Source of the DNA: Sutcliffiella cohnii
Lineage (GTDB): Bacteria > Bacillota > Bacilli > Bacillales > Bacillaceae_I
NCBI RefSeq assembly: GCF_002250055.1
Contig: NZ_CP018866.1
Coordinates: forward strand, 3,588,501-3,652,500
Length of the DNA: 64,000 nt
Reading direction: 5' to 3'
Positions within the stretch are counted from its first letter, which is position 1. The number at the start of each line of letters is the position of its first letter. Positions 5,801 to 13,625 of the stretch are shown one piece after another. Below the pieces are notes generated by a model, which saw only the letters and a list, made by a program, of their open reading frames with translations, did no database searches and was not told the origin of the DNA. A program made the translations under genes and the position numbers.

Positions 5801-6265
5801 TCAAAATAGGCTTAGTTGTTCATATTCCGTTGGCTCTGATTCCACATATATCTCTTCAAGATCAACTTCCTCTATGCTTACAACTTCTTCAGGAGAATCA
5901 TTTAGAGTAACTTCTTCAAAGTTTGAAAACCAATCTAATGGGAAACAACCTCTTAATCTACTAAGCTCTGGATCCTTGTAAAAATTAGCATGTGTTCCTT
6001 TTACCCTGAGGAAATATTCTCCTAGCTTTACTCCTTTGTAACCCTGCTCACGGTACACTAGCTGTGCTTTATAGAGCTTTTCTTTATGTAGTTCTTGATT
6101 AGCAACAATTTCAAACCGTTCAGCATGGTAACAACCTCTGTGAGCACCTTTGTTAGGGAAATTAGATACGTAATAATGTTCAGGGCCGTTCGGAAAGAGG
6201 TAATACCTCTCTCCATTCTTCAAGAGCTCTGAACTATCCGCCTTTACGCAAACACCCTGTAGCAT
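5801..6265 (-). CDS. Phage protein of unknown function with acidic tail
   Basis: The 154-residue protein has an aromatic- and Cys-containing N-terminal two-thirds (YYLFPNGPEHYYVSNFP, then HRGCYHAERFEI) and a long acidic tail (about residues 113-154) ending in YEQLSLF. The final QLSLF is similar to beta-clamp-binding peptides (QLSLF/QxxLF), so contact with DnaN is a reasonable guess. It overlaps the upstream gene by 31 bases. No enzymatic motif is recognised. Confidence 0.6.
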   Translation of the reverse strand: MLQGVCVKADSSELLKNGERYYLFPNGPEHYYVSNFPNKGAHRGCYHAERFEIVANQELHKEKLYKAQLVYREQGYKGVKLGEYFLRVKGTHANFYKDPELSRLRGCFPLDWFSNFEEVTLNDSPEEVVSIEEVDLEEIYVESEPTEYEQLSLF

Positions 6266-6440
6266 ACCTATACCTTCTTTCTTGCCTTATTTTCGGTATC
6301 TCCGAGCCACCTAACTTTTTGCAATCAGTACCGAAACGACTGGAGCAGTGACTATACAGTGAGCATCTGTTCATACATGTCATTATCTTGTCCTCTTTTT
6401 TCATCCAATCAGTTCGAACATCTGATATGATTACATTCAT
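6234..6440 (-). CDS. Small Cys-rich phage protein
   Basis: ATG 6440 overlaps the rusA stop (ATGA) and follows AAAGGA. The 68-residue product contains Cys residues in CMNRCSLYSHC and TDCKKLGG with a further CLRKGG at the end, suggesting a structural zinc site. It lies between rusA and the gene at 5801 in a tightly packed operon. The family is not recognised. Confidence 0.6.
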   Translation of the reverse strand: MNVIISDVRTDWMKKEDKIMTCMNRCSLYSHCSSRFGTDCKKLGGSEIPKIRQERRYRYATGCLRKGG

Positions 6441-6847
6441 GTTCCTTTCAACTCCTGAACAGTAATATCAATACCAGGAACTTCACCATACAGTTTAATA
6501 GCTGTCACCTTAGATACCTGATTGTCATCATGCCAGGCTAGTTTGTTAAGTGCATCAAAAACACCTTTTACTAAATTGTCTGCATCAGGCTTCTTGATGT
6601 GATATTCTCCTAATGCTGCAACCTGCTTCTTCTTGCTCCAACTTTTCGGTATTGGCATCTTAAACCATATTTCTACTGCTATTGGACCATCTAGTAGTGT
6701 TTTCTCCTTCAACTGCTGTTTGGCTTTCCACTGGATAAAGCTTTTGTAAGCTAGATACCTTTGGGCATTGGGTTTAACAAACTTTCCTCTTCCCGTCATT
6801 CTTACGGCTCCCATTGGCTCAATAGGAATTGATAGTTTAATAGCCAT
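6437..6847 (-). CDS. rusA: RusA-family Holliday junction endonuclease
   Basis: The 136-residue protein (from MAIKLSIPIEP) carries the RusA signature HIKKPDADNLVKGVFDALNK followed by WHDDNQVS, which supplies the catalytic Asp residues. An N-terminal basic segment (GRGKFVKPNAQRYLAYK) matches the DNA-binding part. Five residues upstream there is an alternative ATG (6862). RusA resolves four-way junctions made during phage recombination, fitting the RecT and Rad50-like genes upstream in the same operon. Its start overlaps the dUTPase end by 11 bases. Confidence 0.92.
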   Translation of the reverse strand: MAIKLSIPIEPMGAVRMTGRGKFVKPNAQRYLAYKSFIQWKAKQQLKEKTLLDGPIAVEIWFKMPIPKSWSKKKQVAALGEYHIKKPDADNLVKGVFDALNKLAWHDDNQVSKVTAIKLYGEVPGIDITVQELKGT

Positions 6848-7439
6848 TGTCCTGTCTCTCATGATTCATTTTGTTTTTGGCGGAGTATGCTTCCTCAATC
6901 TGTTCGAATGTAAAGCCAAATTGAATCATCCCGATTGCAATAAAGAGAAACCATGCTGTTCTAAAACAAAATTCATGTTTCGAATATGTTAGAAAGAAGT
7001 TAGGTTCGTTTTTATCATGTGACATTTTTGCAATGAAGGACTTTAATTCTAAATACACGCCATTAATACCACCATCAAATCCCTTTTCCTCGAGTTCAAG
7101 TATTGCCTCTTCATGTAGATATAAATATTCTTGCCAACCTTTCTGATTAGCAAGTGAGAGAAAGAAATGTACTGCATCCACATACTCTTCAAGAAGGGGA
7201 TTTTTAGTTAATCCTTGTTGAGCAGCATAATAAGATTTCAGACCTACTCTAGTTCTTGGCTCTTGATCATCGCTCCAAACCTTAAACCAGCGACCCTCAT
7301 TAGCAAATTCACTTAACTCAACATCTAGTGCAACTAATGTATTTCGGAATCTCTCTTCATCCGTCCAAACGATTCCTTTTTCGGCTATAATTCGGTTATC
7401 TAGTTGCTCTTGTGTTGCCAACATTTTTTCTAGACTCAT
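6837..7439 (-). CDS. Dimeric all-alpha dUTP diphosphatase
   Basis: The 200-residue protein shows the dUTPase_2/MazG-like pattern: an early helix with RNTLVALDVELSEFANEGRW, where the ExxE metal site is formed by ELSEFANE, and a second acidic motif LEEYVDAVHFFLSLA with ExxxD. The ATG at 7439 follows AAAGGTTGGAG. The enzyme removes dUTP to keep uracil out of newly made phage DNA and supplies dUMP for thymidylate synthesis. It is flanked by replication and recombination genes of the early operon. Confidence 0.88.
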   Translation of the reverse strand: MSLEKMLATQEQLDNRIIAEKGIVWTDEERFRNTLVALDVELSEFANEGRWFKVWSDDQEPRTRVGLKSYYAAQQGLTKNPLLEEYVDAVHFFLSLANQKGWQEYLYLHEEAILELEEKGFDGGINGVYLELKSFIAKMSHDKNEPNFFLTYSKHEFCFRTAWFLFIAIGMIQFGFTFEQIEEAYSAKNKMNHERQDNGY

Positions 7440-7459
7440 AGTCTCCAACCTTTCGTGGT

Positions 7460-7615
7460 TTATTTAATAACTAGTACCGTCTCTTCAACGAAGGATAGTT
7501 GCCCCTCAGGAGGCTCATTTTCGCGTTCCTTAGCTTTCTTTTCACAAACAGGACCAATACCTCTTTCAATGCTCCTTTGACTTTTCAGTGGTCTATTAAA
7601 CACTGGACAGTTCAT
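7460..7615 (-). CDS. Small DUF6011-like Cys-containing phage protein
   Basis: An ATG at 7615 immediately follows the stop of the upstream gene and has GGGGGAGGG nine bases upstream. The 51-residue product contains CPVFNRPLKSQRSIERGIGP followed by VC, the pattern of small phage proteins in which a conditionally present zinc-finger Cys pair precedes a ser-x-x-x-GIGP-x-C motif. Here one Cys of the first pair appears replaced (CPVF). The function is unknown. Confidence 0.6.
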   Translation of the reverse strand: MNCPVFNRPLKSQRSIERGIGPVCEKKAKERENEPPEGQLSFVEETVLVIK

Positions 7616-7804
7616 TTATTTTCCCTCCCCCGACATTTCTTTGCCAAATTTACATTTAACGTTTATATGAATTTGCTCTAGTTCTGATAGATTTAATTCA
7701 TAGAGTTGCTTCCCGTCAGGGGTTTTAAAGTATCCGTATCTCATAAGCTGGTTAACTAAATAATCTCTTCTTTCTTGTCGTTTCTGTCTAAGCAATGTAC
7801 TCAT
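7616..7804 (-). CDS. Fur-regulated basic protein (FbpA)-like small protein
   Basis: The 62-residue product MSTLLRQKRQERRDYLVNQL... has the FbpA/B-type pattern of a basic first helix, a GYFKTPDGKQLYELNLSELE core and a basic tail. An AGGAGG site precedes ATG 7804. In B. subtilis such proteins act in the iron-sparing response with the FsrA RNA; phage copies are common and of unknown role. No Fur box is evident here, as the gene lies inside the early operon. Confidence 0.65.
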   Translation of the reverse strand: MSTLLRQKRQERRDYLVNQLMRYGYFKTPDGKQLYELNLSELEQIHINVKCKFGKEMSGEGK

Positions 7805-7813
7805 GTTTTCCTC

Positions 7814-8617
7814 CTAGCTTGGTGCTCCTACTAATCTATGGTTTAGCTGTTTACGATCTCCTTTAATAACAACTGTGTAGTCCTGGCACATTTGATAAAT
7901 TCGTGTACCTAATGCCTCATCAATGTCGCATAGTTCGTCAACTGACAGTTCAGATGAAACCAATATTGGCATGTGATTCAAGTAACGATAGTTTAAAACG
8001 GCATACATCTGTTCAATTTGCCAGTCAGTAGCTCTTGGTTTTCCTCTAGCTGGCTTGAATAGGTCATCGATAAATAAAACATTTACCTTTTTCATTTTTT
8101 CCAGCTTTTCCTCGAGCGCATCGAAGTCATCTTTTAAATCACCAAACCCTTCAACGAAAGGAAAATACAGAACTGGAACATGTTTTTTCTGTATGAAATT
8201 GTTCGATATAGCCATAAGTAAGTGAGTTTTCCCTGAGCCGGGTTGACCTAACAACGCTATGCTATTATTGCGGTTTTTCTTGATAGATTCGAAGTTCTGA
8301 TAATACATAAGTGAGCATTCGTAAGCATCTTTGATAACGTCTGGTTTATTCTCCGTATCGAAGTTTTGGAAGCCCAGCCTCTTAAACTCGTTTGTTATTT
8401 CACTAGTTTTCATCAAACGATTTGCTCTTCTCCAACTAATGCAAGTGCAACGAATCCAAACTTCTACTCCATTTTCGTAGCCAATATAACCTGTTTCATC
8501 TTTGCATTTAGGGCAGTCATACTTTGCTTTTTCTAATCCATCCGACTCTTCCGCCTGTAATTGACTCGTTTTCAACTGCAGCCTCTTTAAGATTTCCTCC
8601 ATGCTTTGGGTTGCCAT
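7814..8617 (-). CDS. dnaC: DnaC-like helicase loader ATPase
   Basis: The 267-residue protein has a Cys cluster (CPKCKDETGYIGYE... CTC, about 39-70), then an AAA+ domain with Walker A GQPGSGKTH (about 125) and Walker B VNVLFIDDLF (about 177). A sensor region with SSELSVDEL follows. It loads the replicative helicase at the phage origin. AAAGGAGG precedes ATG 8617. The gene overlaps the end of the DnaD-like gene by 101 bases in another frame; because both the ribosome binding site and the domain limits support this start, the overlap is taken as real. Confidence 0.92.
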   Translation of the reverse strand: MATQSMEEILKRLQLKTSQLQAEESDGLEKAKYDCPKCKDETGYIGYENGVEVWIRCTCISWRRANRLMKTSEITNEFKRLGFQNFDTENKPDVIKDAYECSLMYYQNFESIKKNRNNSIALLGQPGSGKTHLLMAISNNFIQKKHVPVLYFPFVEGFGDLKDDFDALEEKLEKMKKVNVLFIDDLFKPARGKPRATDWQIEQMYAVLNYRYLNHMPILVSSELSVDELCDIDEALGTRIYQMCQDYTVVIKGDRKQLNHRLVGAPS

Positions 8618-9455
8618 GTTCTTGTATCCTCCTTTTCGCTAGTTTTTTAGAATCTAATTTTTGTTGATGCTTGTCCAAGATGTATCCAACACAGTATGAA
8701 AGGCTATTTATCCTGTCTCTCGAGTGTTTTGGTTTATAATTATCAAAGCGTTCTTTTAGGTATATCAAGGCATCTTCAATTGGGACGTTCGCGTTTAATA
8801 TTTCATATGCAGCTCGTTCATCCGCTGGGGAGAAGTCAAAGCCATATGCTCTAAGTTGTATAAAACGATCAAGAAGAACTTTAATTGCTTGCTCAGAAGT
8901 ATGTGATATTTCTCCAGACGGCACTGGATCACCACGCAATGGGTCGGTCGTAGGCACCCCGTCACTGTCTTCTGTCGCATGTGCGTTAGTGGCAGCAGCA
9001 ATATCTTTATCATTCTTAATACATTCTTTATCATTCTTGTTTATATCCACGAGGTGTTCCCTGTCTGTTACCTCACTGTTACCCTCAACGTTATTTGACT
9101 GGTAAGATTCCCAATTTATCAACGTTATTAGTGTGTATTGCCTGTTACCCTTACCCCTATCTATGCTAATCATGGACTGTTTTTCTAGCCAAGATAATAT
9201 AGTCGAGACTGTCTTTGGGTTAGGCTCTTGCCATTTCACCCCCTCATACCAACCGATATTTTTTGCAATATCCCTTACCGAAGTAAGGTGCTGACCAGCT
9301 TTTATGGTTAAAAAGGTACCGTCTCGCATTGGAATTCTATTATCTTGATGATTGACTTTGTATTTGAGATATTGCCATGTCCTATGATAGAGAGGGGGCA
9401 TCATCCATACGGAGCTTTCTAGTTCTTTCCTAAAGTCCTTGATGTACCCTTGCAA
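8517..9455 (-). CDS. DnaD-like phage replication initiator
   Basis: The 312-residue protein begins with a winged-helix region (WMMPPLYHRTWQYLKYKVNH, then FLTIKAGQHLTSVRDIAKNI and a recognition helix with NPKTVSTILSWLEKQ). A low-complexity acidic linker (about 125-185) and a DnaD-type C-terminal helical domain (about 190-270, with AYEILNANVPIEDALIYLKE) follow. It pairs with the DnaC-like loader just downstream. Short direct repeats inside the linker coding region (9004-9149) may be the replication origin. Confidence 0.85.
   Translation of the reverse strand: MQGYIKDFRKELESSVWMMPPLYHRTWQYLKYKVNHQDNRIPMRDGTFLTIKAGQHLTSVRDIAKNIGWYEGVKWQEPNPKTVSTILSWLEKQSMISIDRGKGNRQYTLITLINWESYQSNNVEGNSEVTDREHLVDINKNDKECIKNDKDIAAATNAHATEDSDGVPTTDPLRGDPVPSGEISHTSEQAIKVLLDRFIQLRAYGFDFSPADERAAYEILNANVPIEDALIYLKERFDNYKPKHSRDRINSLSYCVGYILDKHQQKLDSKKLAKRRIQEHGNPKHGGNLKEAAVENESITGGRVGWIRKSKV
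9004..9149. repeat. Short direct repeats inside the initiator gene, candidate phage origin
   Basis: TCTTTATCATTCTT occurs at 9004-9017 and 9025-9038 (period 21). CTGTTACC occurs at 9065, 9076 and 9142. CAACGTTATT occurs at 9086 and 9120. They lie in the linker-coding part of the initiator gene, where many phages of this type carry iterons. No obvious AT-rich melting region distinguishes the site, and the first repeat could simply reflect the repeated peptide KNDK. Confidence 0.35.
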
Positions 9456-9470
9456 GGAAAAACCTCCTAA

Positions 9471-9656
9471 CTATCTTGGGTCGTTTTTAGGTTTAATAAT
9501 TGCTTGCATACCTGATATTTTTACTAATTCGTAACCTGGATTGTACCGATTAACGTAACCAGCAACATACCGTTTGAATAGTTCTGCTCTTTTTGTGTTA
9601 CCTTCAGTAATCCATACATAACAACTAGGTATTGAAACTTTTAACTCACGGGACAT
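9471..9656 (-). CDS. Small phage protein, unknown function
   Basis: The 61-residue product (MSRELKVSIPSCYVWITEGN...) is predicted to be beta-alpha-beta with a helix KRAELFKRYVAGYVNRY and a tail MQAIIKPKNDPR. Its start overlaps the end of the MBL-fold gene by 11 bases, and it precedes the DnaD-like gene. The family is not recognised. Confidence 0.6.
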   Translation of the reverse strand: MSRELKVSIPSCYVWITEGNTKRAELFKRYVAGYVNRYNPGYELVKISGMQAIIKPKNDPR

Positions 9657-10347
9657 AAACCATCTTCCCTGTTAGCTCCATGATTTCTTTTTTAAATAAT
9701 GCTTCATCGCTGTTACTGTCACTTAGATGTAAGAGCCATATTTCTTGTACTTTAGATAGGTCATTTGCTTTTAAGAATTCTTTTAAGTTTTCTAAACTGA
9801 AATGTGACCGTAATAATCGCTTTTTCATTACAGATGGAACGGATCCATCCAATATATTTTGATTAAGTATTTCCAAGGAGTAATTACACTCCACTAGGAT
9901 GTGAGTGAGCTCTTGAAACTTGTATTTGATGTAATAGGTATCTGTAGCAAATAAAAGCTTTTCTCCCTCTTGATTAGCTAGTAGAAAGCCTAGAGGCTCA
10001 CTAACATCGTGTTGAACATCGAACGGAAGTATGGACCATGTACCGATTTGAAATTGCTCCATTGCCTTCACACGCTTAATTCTGTGGTGACTAATACCTA
10101 AGGTGTCTACTGTTCCAGAAGACGTATAAATGTCGATTCCAGCCTTTAAAACCTCTTTAATACTTTTACAATGGTCACCATGTTCGTGTGTGATTAAGCA
10201 CCCTGCAACCTCTGACATATTAAAATCAAAGCCCTTTTGTATCTCCCGATAGTTGATACCGCATTCTAGAAGAAGGGGCGTATGGCCGTCTGTAACACGG
10301 TAGCAATTCCCCTTACTACTAGAAGCTAATGCTGTAATTTCTATCAT
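9646..10347 (-). CDS. MBL-fold metallohydrolase, likely phage recombination nuclease
   Basis: The 233-residue protein has the metal-binding motif THEHGDHCKSI (HxHxDH, about residue 54), a later HDV and FATDTYY segment, and a closing RSHFSLENL. N-terminal ITALASSSKGNCYRV resembles YycJ/WalJ-type exonucleases. Its ATG overlaps the recT stop (TAATG). In the place where many phages carry a RecE/AlkExo-type exonuclease, this gene sits directly after recT, so it may supply the exonuclease step. That role is inferred from position. Confidence 0.82.
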   Translation of the reverse strand: MIEITALASSSKGNCYRVTDGHTPLLLECGINYREIQKGFDFNMSEVAGCLITHEHGDHCKSIKEVLKAGIDIYTSSGTVDTLGISHHRIKRVKAMEQFQIGTWSILPFDVQHDVSEPLGFLLANQEGEKLLFATDTYYIKYKFQELTHILVECNYSLEILNQNILDGSVPSVMKKRLLRSHFSLENLKEFLKANDLSKVQEIWLLHLSDSNSDEALFKKEIMELTGKMVYVP

Positions 10348-11282
10348 TACCAATTCGGCCCGTTTGTTTTTGAATCAACAACATCCTCTTGTTGCGTTTC
10401 TTTATTTCGTTGCTGAGTACTTGCCTGATTTCCTTCTGTGACATCTATAATTTCAGGCTGTTTTCTCAAAGGCTCACTTCTTTTAATGTCTATTAGTTCT
10501 TGATTTGCTTTTTGCTCAATTTCCTTTTGTGCTTCATATTCTGGATTAACTTCTTTACGCTCGTTTTCGTACTCATTTTCTGTCGATCTATTGATAGCAT
10601 CTACCAGTAAGTCACTATCGTCGGATGTGTTTATATAGGCTTTAGCAGCTCTATTAATTACCGTACGCTTTGCCATTTCTTGTGGAAATTTCTTGTGGAC
10701 ACCTTGGCTAGTCTTTGATTGCCCCCAAGCTATATCGATTTCCTTACGCGTCATTACAGTAAGTATTTCTTCATCATCATTTGTTTTAACCACAGCATAA
10801 GCGCCAAGAATATCTTTGTCCCTGTTTAAAAAGTTTGTTTCATGCTTCAATAACTTTTCACGTCCGCCATCAATTTCATAATCGAATACGTCACCTTCAA
10901 AAATGACATTGGCCCAAATATCTTTAACGTTCGTAAGCCTTTTAAGAACTGCTTGTGTGCCAAAATAGGAACGTTCCATTTTCAACTGCGTTCCGTATAC
11001 AACAAAGTAACATTGCGTCTTTGCTGGACTTAAACCTTGCACGACCATATCGAGTAAAGAATTAGCTATAGACTCTTTTGTACATACTTCCAATGCGGGT
11101 CGGCCGCTTTTATCCTTCGTTTCCTGTAACTTAAAGAACGCTGATTTTAGTGCATTACTCGCGTTGTATTTAGGAGGGATTACTAATCCCTCTTTTTGTA
11201 AATCATTCAACTTATGGTTGACACTATCTGTAATATCTTTTTGAATAATTGCTAGTTGATTTTGATTACTCACTTGATTCAC
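10347..11282 (-). CDS. recT: RecT-family single-strand annealing protein
   Basis: The 311-residue protein matches RecT: a central region with SIANSLLDMVVQGLSPAKTQ, then CYFVVYGTQLKMERSYFGTQ, and FEGDVFDYEIDGG. The C-terminal 70 residues are low-complexity and charged, as usual for the family, and probably serve as the single-strand-binding-protein or partner contact. RecT anneals complementary strands during phage recombination. It lies between a small gene and the MBL-fold hydrolase, in an operon with a Rad50-like ATPase. Confidence 0.95.
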   Translation of the reverse strand: MNQVSNQNQLAIIQKDITDSVNHKLNDLQKEGLVIPPKYNASNALKSAFFKLQETKDKSGRPALEVCTKESIANSLLDMVVQGLSPAKTQCYFVVYGTQLKMERSYFGTQAVLKRLTNVKDIWANVIFEGDVFDYEIDGGREKLLKHETNFLNRDKDILGAYAVVKTNDDEEILTVMTRKEIDIAWGQSKTSQGVHKKFPQEMAKRTVINRAAKAYINTSDDSDLLVDAINRSTENEYENERKEVNPEYEAQKEIEQKANQELIDIKRSEPLRKQPEIIDVTEGNQASTQQRNKETQQEDVVDSKTNGPNW

Positions 11283-11482
11283 TCCTTTTCTTTCAACTTA
11301 TAAATCTTTTTAACTTGTGCAATAGGGTAAATATATTCATCAGCAAACTGATCATAGATGTAGCCTTGAGGAAACATATCCCTTATAGCCTTTTCAATTT
11401 CGTCCTCCGTTGGGTAGGTATCAAATAGTTTCCTACCCTTAAGACCATTTATTTCAATAGTGAAAAAAGCCTCTATTGCCAC
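11279..11482 (-). CDS. Small phage protein between Rad50-like and RecT genes
   Basis: The 67-residue product (MAIEAFFTIEINGLKGRKLF...) contains DTYPTEDEIEKAIRDMFPQG and a YIYPIAQVKKIYKL end, giving a compact beta-alpha-beta pattern. It overlaps the Rad50-like gene by 10 bases and recT by four. Coupling suggests it belongs to the recombination module, but the family is not recognised. Confidence 0.6.
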   Translation of the reverse strand: MAIEAFFTIEINGLKGRKLFDTYPTEDEIEKAIRDMFPQGYIYDQFADEYIYPIAQVKKIYKLKEKE

Positions 11483-13458
11483 AAAATTTCCTCCTTGTGT
11501 TTCGGATACTCTACTCGAAGAACTTTATCTGGCTCCGACACTATCAACTGAATTACTTGCGAATCTACATCTATCAATCTCGTTACAGCCTCACTGTTGT
11601 CTACAAATATAGGAGCAGATACACCGAAATGTTCTGATAGGGTATTTATAATGTCTAGCCCTACGTTTATACGTGCAGCGTTGTTTAGGCCACTACCATA
11701 AGGAACACCGTCGTATAACGTTTCACACGTTTCTAATAGACCACCATTAATTTGTTGTTCGAATAGCTTAAAGCGTGCATATTTGAATTTAGAGTTGATT
11801 TTCTCCTCGAGCAAATTCACTTTAGTACGAATGAACTCTTCTGTTAGGTAAAGTTCTTGTTCTAATTTTTCAAATTCAGTTGCTAAGTCCTTTTCTCGTT
11901 GCATTAATTCTTCCATTCGGCTTTGTGATTGATTTACAGTTGAAAACTTAGCTAAGTCTCCTTGTAAGGTCACTCTTTTATTCCGAAGTGTAATGATTTC
12001 TTCTTCTACACTTTGGATTGCTGTTTGAGCAGATTCACGAAGTTCTTCCAATTCCTTTGCTTTAGTTGCTTTCTCTTGGAGCTTGGATGTATAAGCAGGG
12101 TTGTCCATGATATCTATAACCGAACTTTCTAACTCTTTCAGTTGAGCGTTTAACAGTGTTAGACGTTCCTGTTTGTCAGCAATCTGCTTTCCAATAAGTT
12201 CGTTATCTTTCGCTAGTTTTTCATTTTTTTCTTGGAATCCTTCCTTTGTAGCCTTTTCCCGTTTACCAGCTGCATCGATTTCTTCAAGCTTTTTACTCTT
12301 GTTTAAATTGAACTGAGCTAATGCTTTCTCTCTGGTAGCTGATACTTGTTCCTCCGGAAGATCTTGACCACAAGTTGGACATTCGCAATTATCGTTGTGC
12401 ACAAACTCCTGGTTATTTATTTCAAACCATTCATCACGTAACTTTTGAAGTTTAGTATCTATAGAAACAATACTCTCATCGTTAAATCGCTTCTGGTGCC
12501 TTAAGTTCGATTGTTTAGATTCTAGTAAATAAATATTAGAAGTCTCTTCCTGTATTTGAGCTTTCAACTTGTACAAATCGTCTTTCGAACCGGCTTCGTG
12601 TGCTTGTTTAATTTGTAGCAATTCCAACTCAATCTCCTGAATTTCACGTTGTTTTAACGAAATAGCATTTCCATTACGGATGTTACTAATTAAGTCCTGT
12701 TTCTCATCAATTTCAGCATTTAATTTTTCTATGTTAACCTCTAACTCTTGTTTATTTAAACCTTCAACACTTGGCAAATTATGCTCTATTTCATCAATCC
12801 GAACTGGAATTTTATCTAGTTCTTTATTAATTTCAGCACGTCGAGCCGCTATAACTTTTCGATGATTTTCGATTGTCCGACCTTGCAGAATATTAGGTAA
12901 CTTAACAAGGTCCTTATTCGATGCAATCACTTCTTCTTCGGTAATGTCACCGCATATCTCTAACAATGTCGCTCTACGCTTCTGCCAGTGCAGCTGTTCG
13001 TTAAAGTACATTGGACTAGTTAGTAGTTTGAAAATCTCTTCATCAACAAGCGAGGCTACTTGATCAGTAAATTCTTTTTTCTTTGATGGAACACCATCTA
13101 TAAAATAATCTGTCGTGTGACCGGAGAATTGTTTTTCTGCACTCCCGCGCTTTTTAGTCCATTTTTCCGAGTACACTTTGCGAAGCGTTAATTTTGTACC
13201 GTTTACTATAAAAGTCGCTTCTACTTCGTGTTCAAGCCCATGTACTTCTTCCCCGTTCACTAATGTTTTAATAGAGAAGTCCTTTTTGTTTTGACTATCT
13301 TTATCAAAAAGCAACCAAACAAAAGCATCGAATAAAGTTGTCTTTCCAGTTGCGTTATCACCAAATACTTTTGCGTTTTCTCCGTTAACCTCTAGGGAAA
13401 ATGACCTTACGCCTTTAAAATTCTTTAAATCCAAACGGTGTAGGATAATTGTTTTCAT
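11473..13458 (-). CDS. Rad50/SbcC-like AAA ATPase of the phage recombination module
   Basis: The 661-residue protein starts with LDLKNFKGVRSFSL and Walker A GDNATGKTT (about residue 33). Long coiled coils flank a zinc-hook-like CECPTCGQDL (about 363), and the ATPase domain closes with APIFVDNSEAV as the Walker B region. It is shorter than SbcC (about 1000 residues). No SbcD nuclease gene accompanies it; the MBL-fold hydrolase two genes downstream is the only nuclease-like neighbour. Its ATG overlaps the preceding stop (TAATG). A role in processing phage DNA ends for RecT is inferred. Confidence 0.85.
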   Translation of the reverse strand: MKTIILHRLDLKNFKGVRSFSLEVNGENAKVFGDNATGKTTLFDAFVWLLFDKDSQNKKDFSIKTLVNGEEVHGLEHEVEATFIVNGTKLTLRKVYSEKWTKKRGSAEKQFSGHTTDYFIDGVPSKKKEFTDQVASLVDEEIFKLLTSPMYFNEQLHWQKRRATLLEICGDITEEEVIASNKDLVKLPNILQGRTIENHRKVIAARRAEINKELDKIPVRIDEIEHNLPSVEGLNKQELEVNIEKLNAEIDEKQDLISNIRNGNAISLKQREIQEIELELLQIKQAHEAGSKDDLYKLKAQIQEETSNIYLLESKQSNLRHQKRFNDESIVSIDTKLQKLRDEWFEINNQEFVHNDNCECPTCGQDLPEEQVSATREKALAQFNLNKSKKLEEIDAAGKREKATKEGFQEKNEKLAKDNELIGKQIADKQERLTLLNAQLKELESSVIDIMDNPAYTSKLQEKATKAKELEELRESAQTAIQSVEEEIITLRNKRVTLQGDLAKFSTVNQSQSRMEELMQREKDLATEFEKLEQELYLTEEFIRTKVNLLEEKINSKFKYARFKLFEQQINGGLLETCETLYDGVPYGSGLNNAARINVGLDIINTLSEHFGVSAPIFVDNSEAVTRLIDVDSQVIQLIVSEPDKVLRVEYPKHKEEILWQ

Positions 13459-13625
13459 TATGCTGAAACCCCCTCTTTCTTCCCTAACTGAACGTATTTC
13501 ATAAACTGTTCCTTCGTTTTAAACTGAAAAACTGGAGTTCCATTAGGTTTAATAGAAATTTGTCCACCTGATCGTGTTAATCTTTGTTGGTCAAACTTGG
13601 TGCCACTAAAAGTCAATTCAATCAT
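13458..13625 (-). CDS. Small phage protein upstream of the Rad50-like gene
   Basis: An ATG at 13625 with GAGAGGAG upstream opens a 55-residue protein (MIELTFSGTKFDQQRLTRSG...). It is beta-rich and basic, with GGQISIKPNGTPVFQFKTKE. Its stop overlaps the Rad50-like start (TAATG), so translation is coupled. The family is not recognised. Confidence 0.6.
   Translation of the reverse strand: MIELTFSGTKFDQQRLTRSGGQISIKPNGTPVFQFKTKEQFMKYVQLGKKEGVSA

Noticed and set aside
8517..8617. 101-base overlap of the DnaD-like and DnaC-like genes as a sign of frameshift
   Set aside because: Both proteins have complete domains and the DnaC start has its own AAAGGAGG, so the overlap is taken as genuine.
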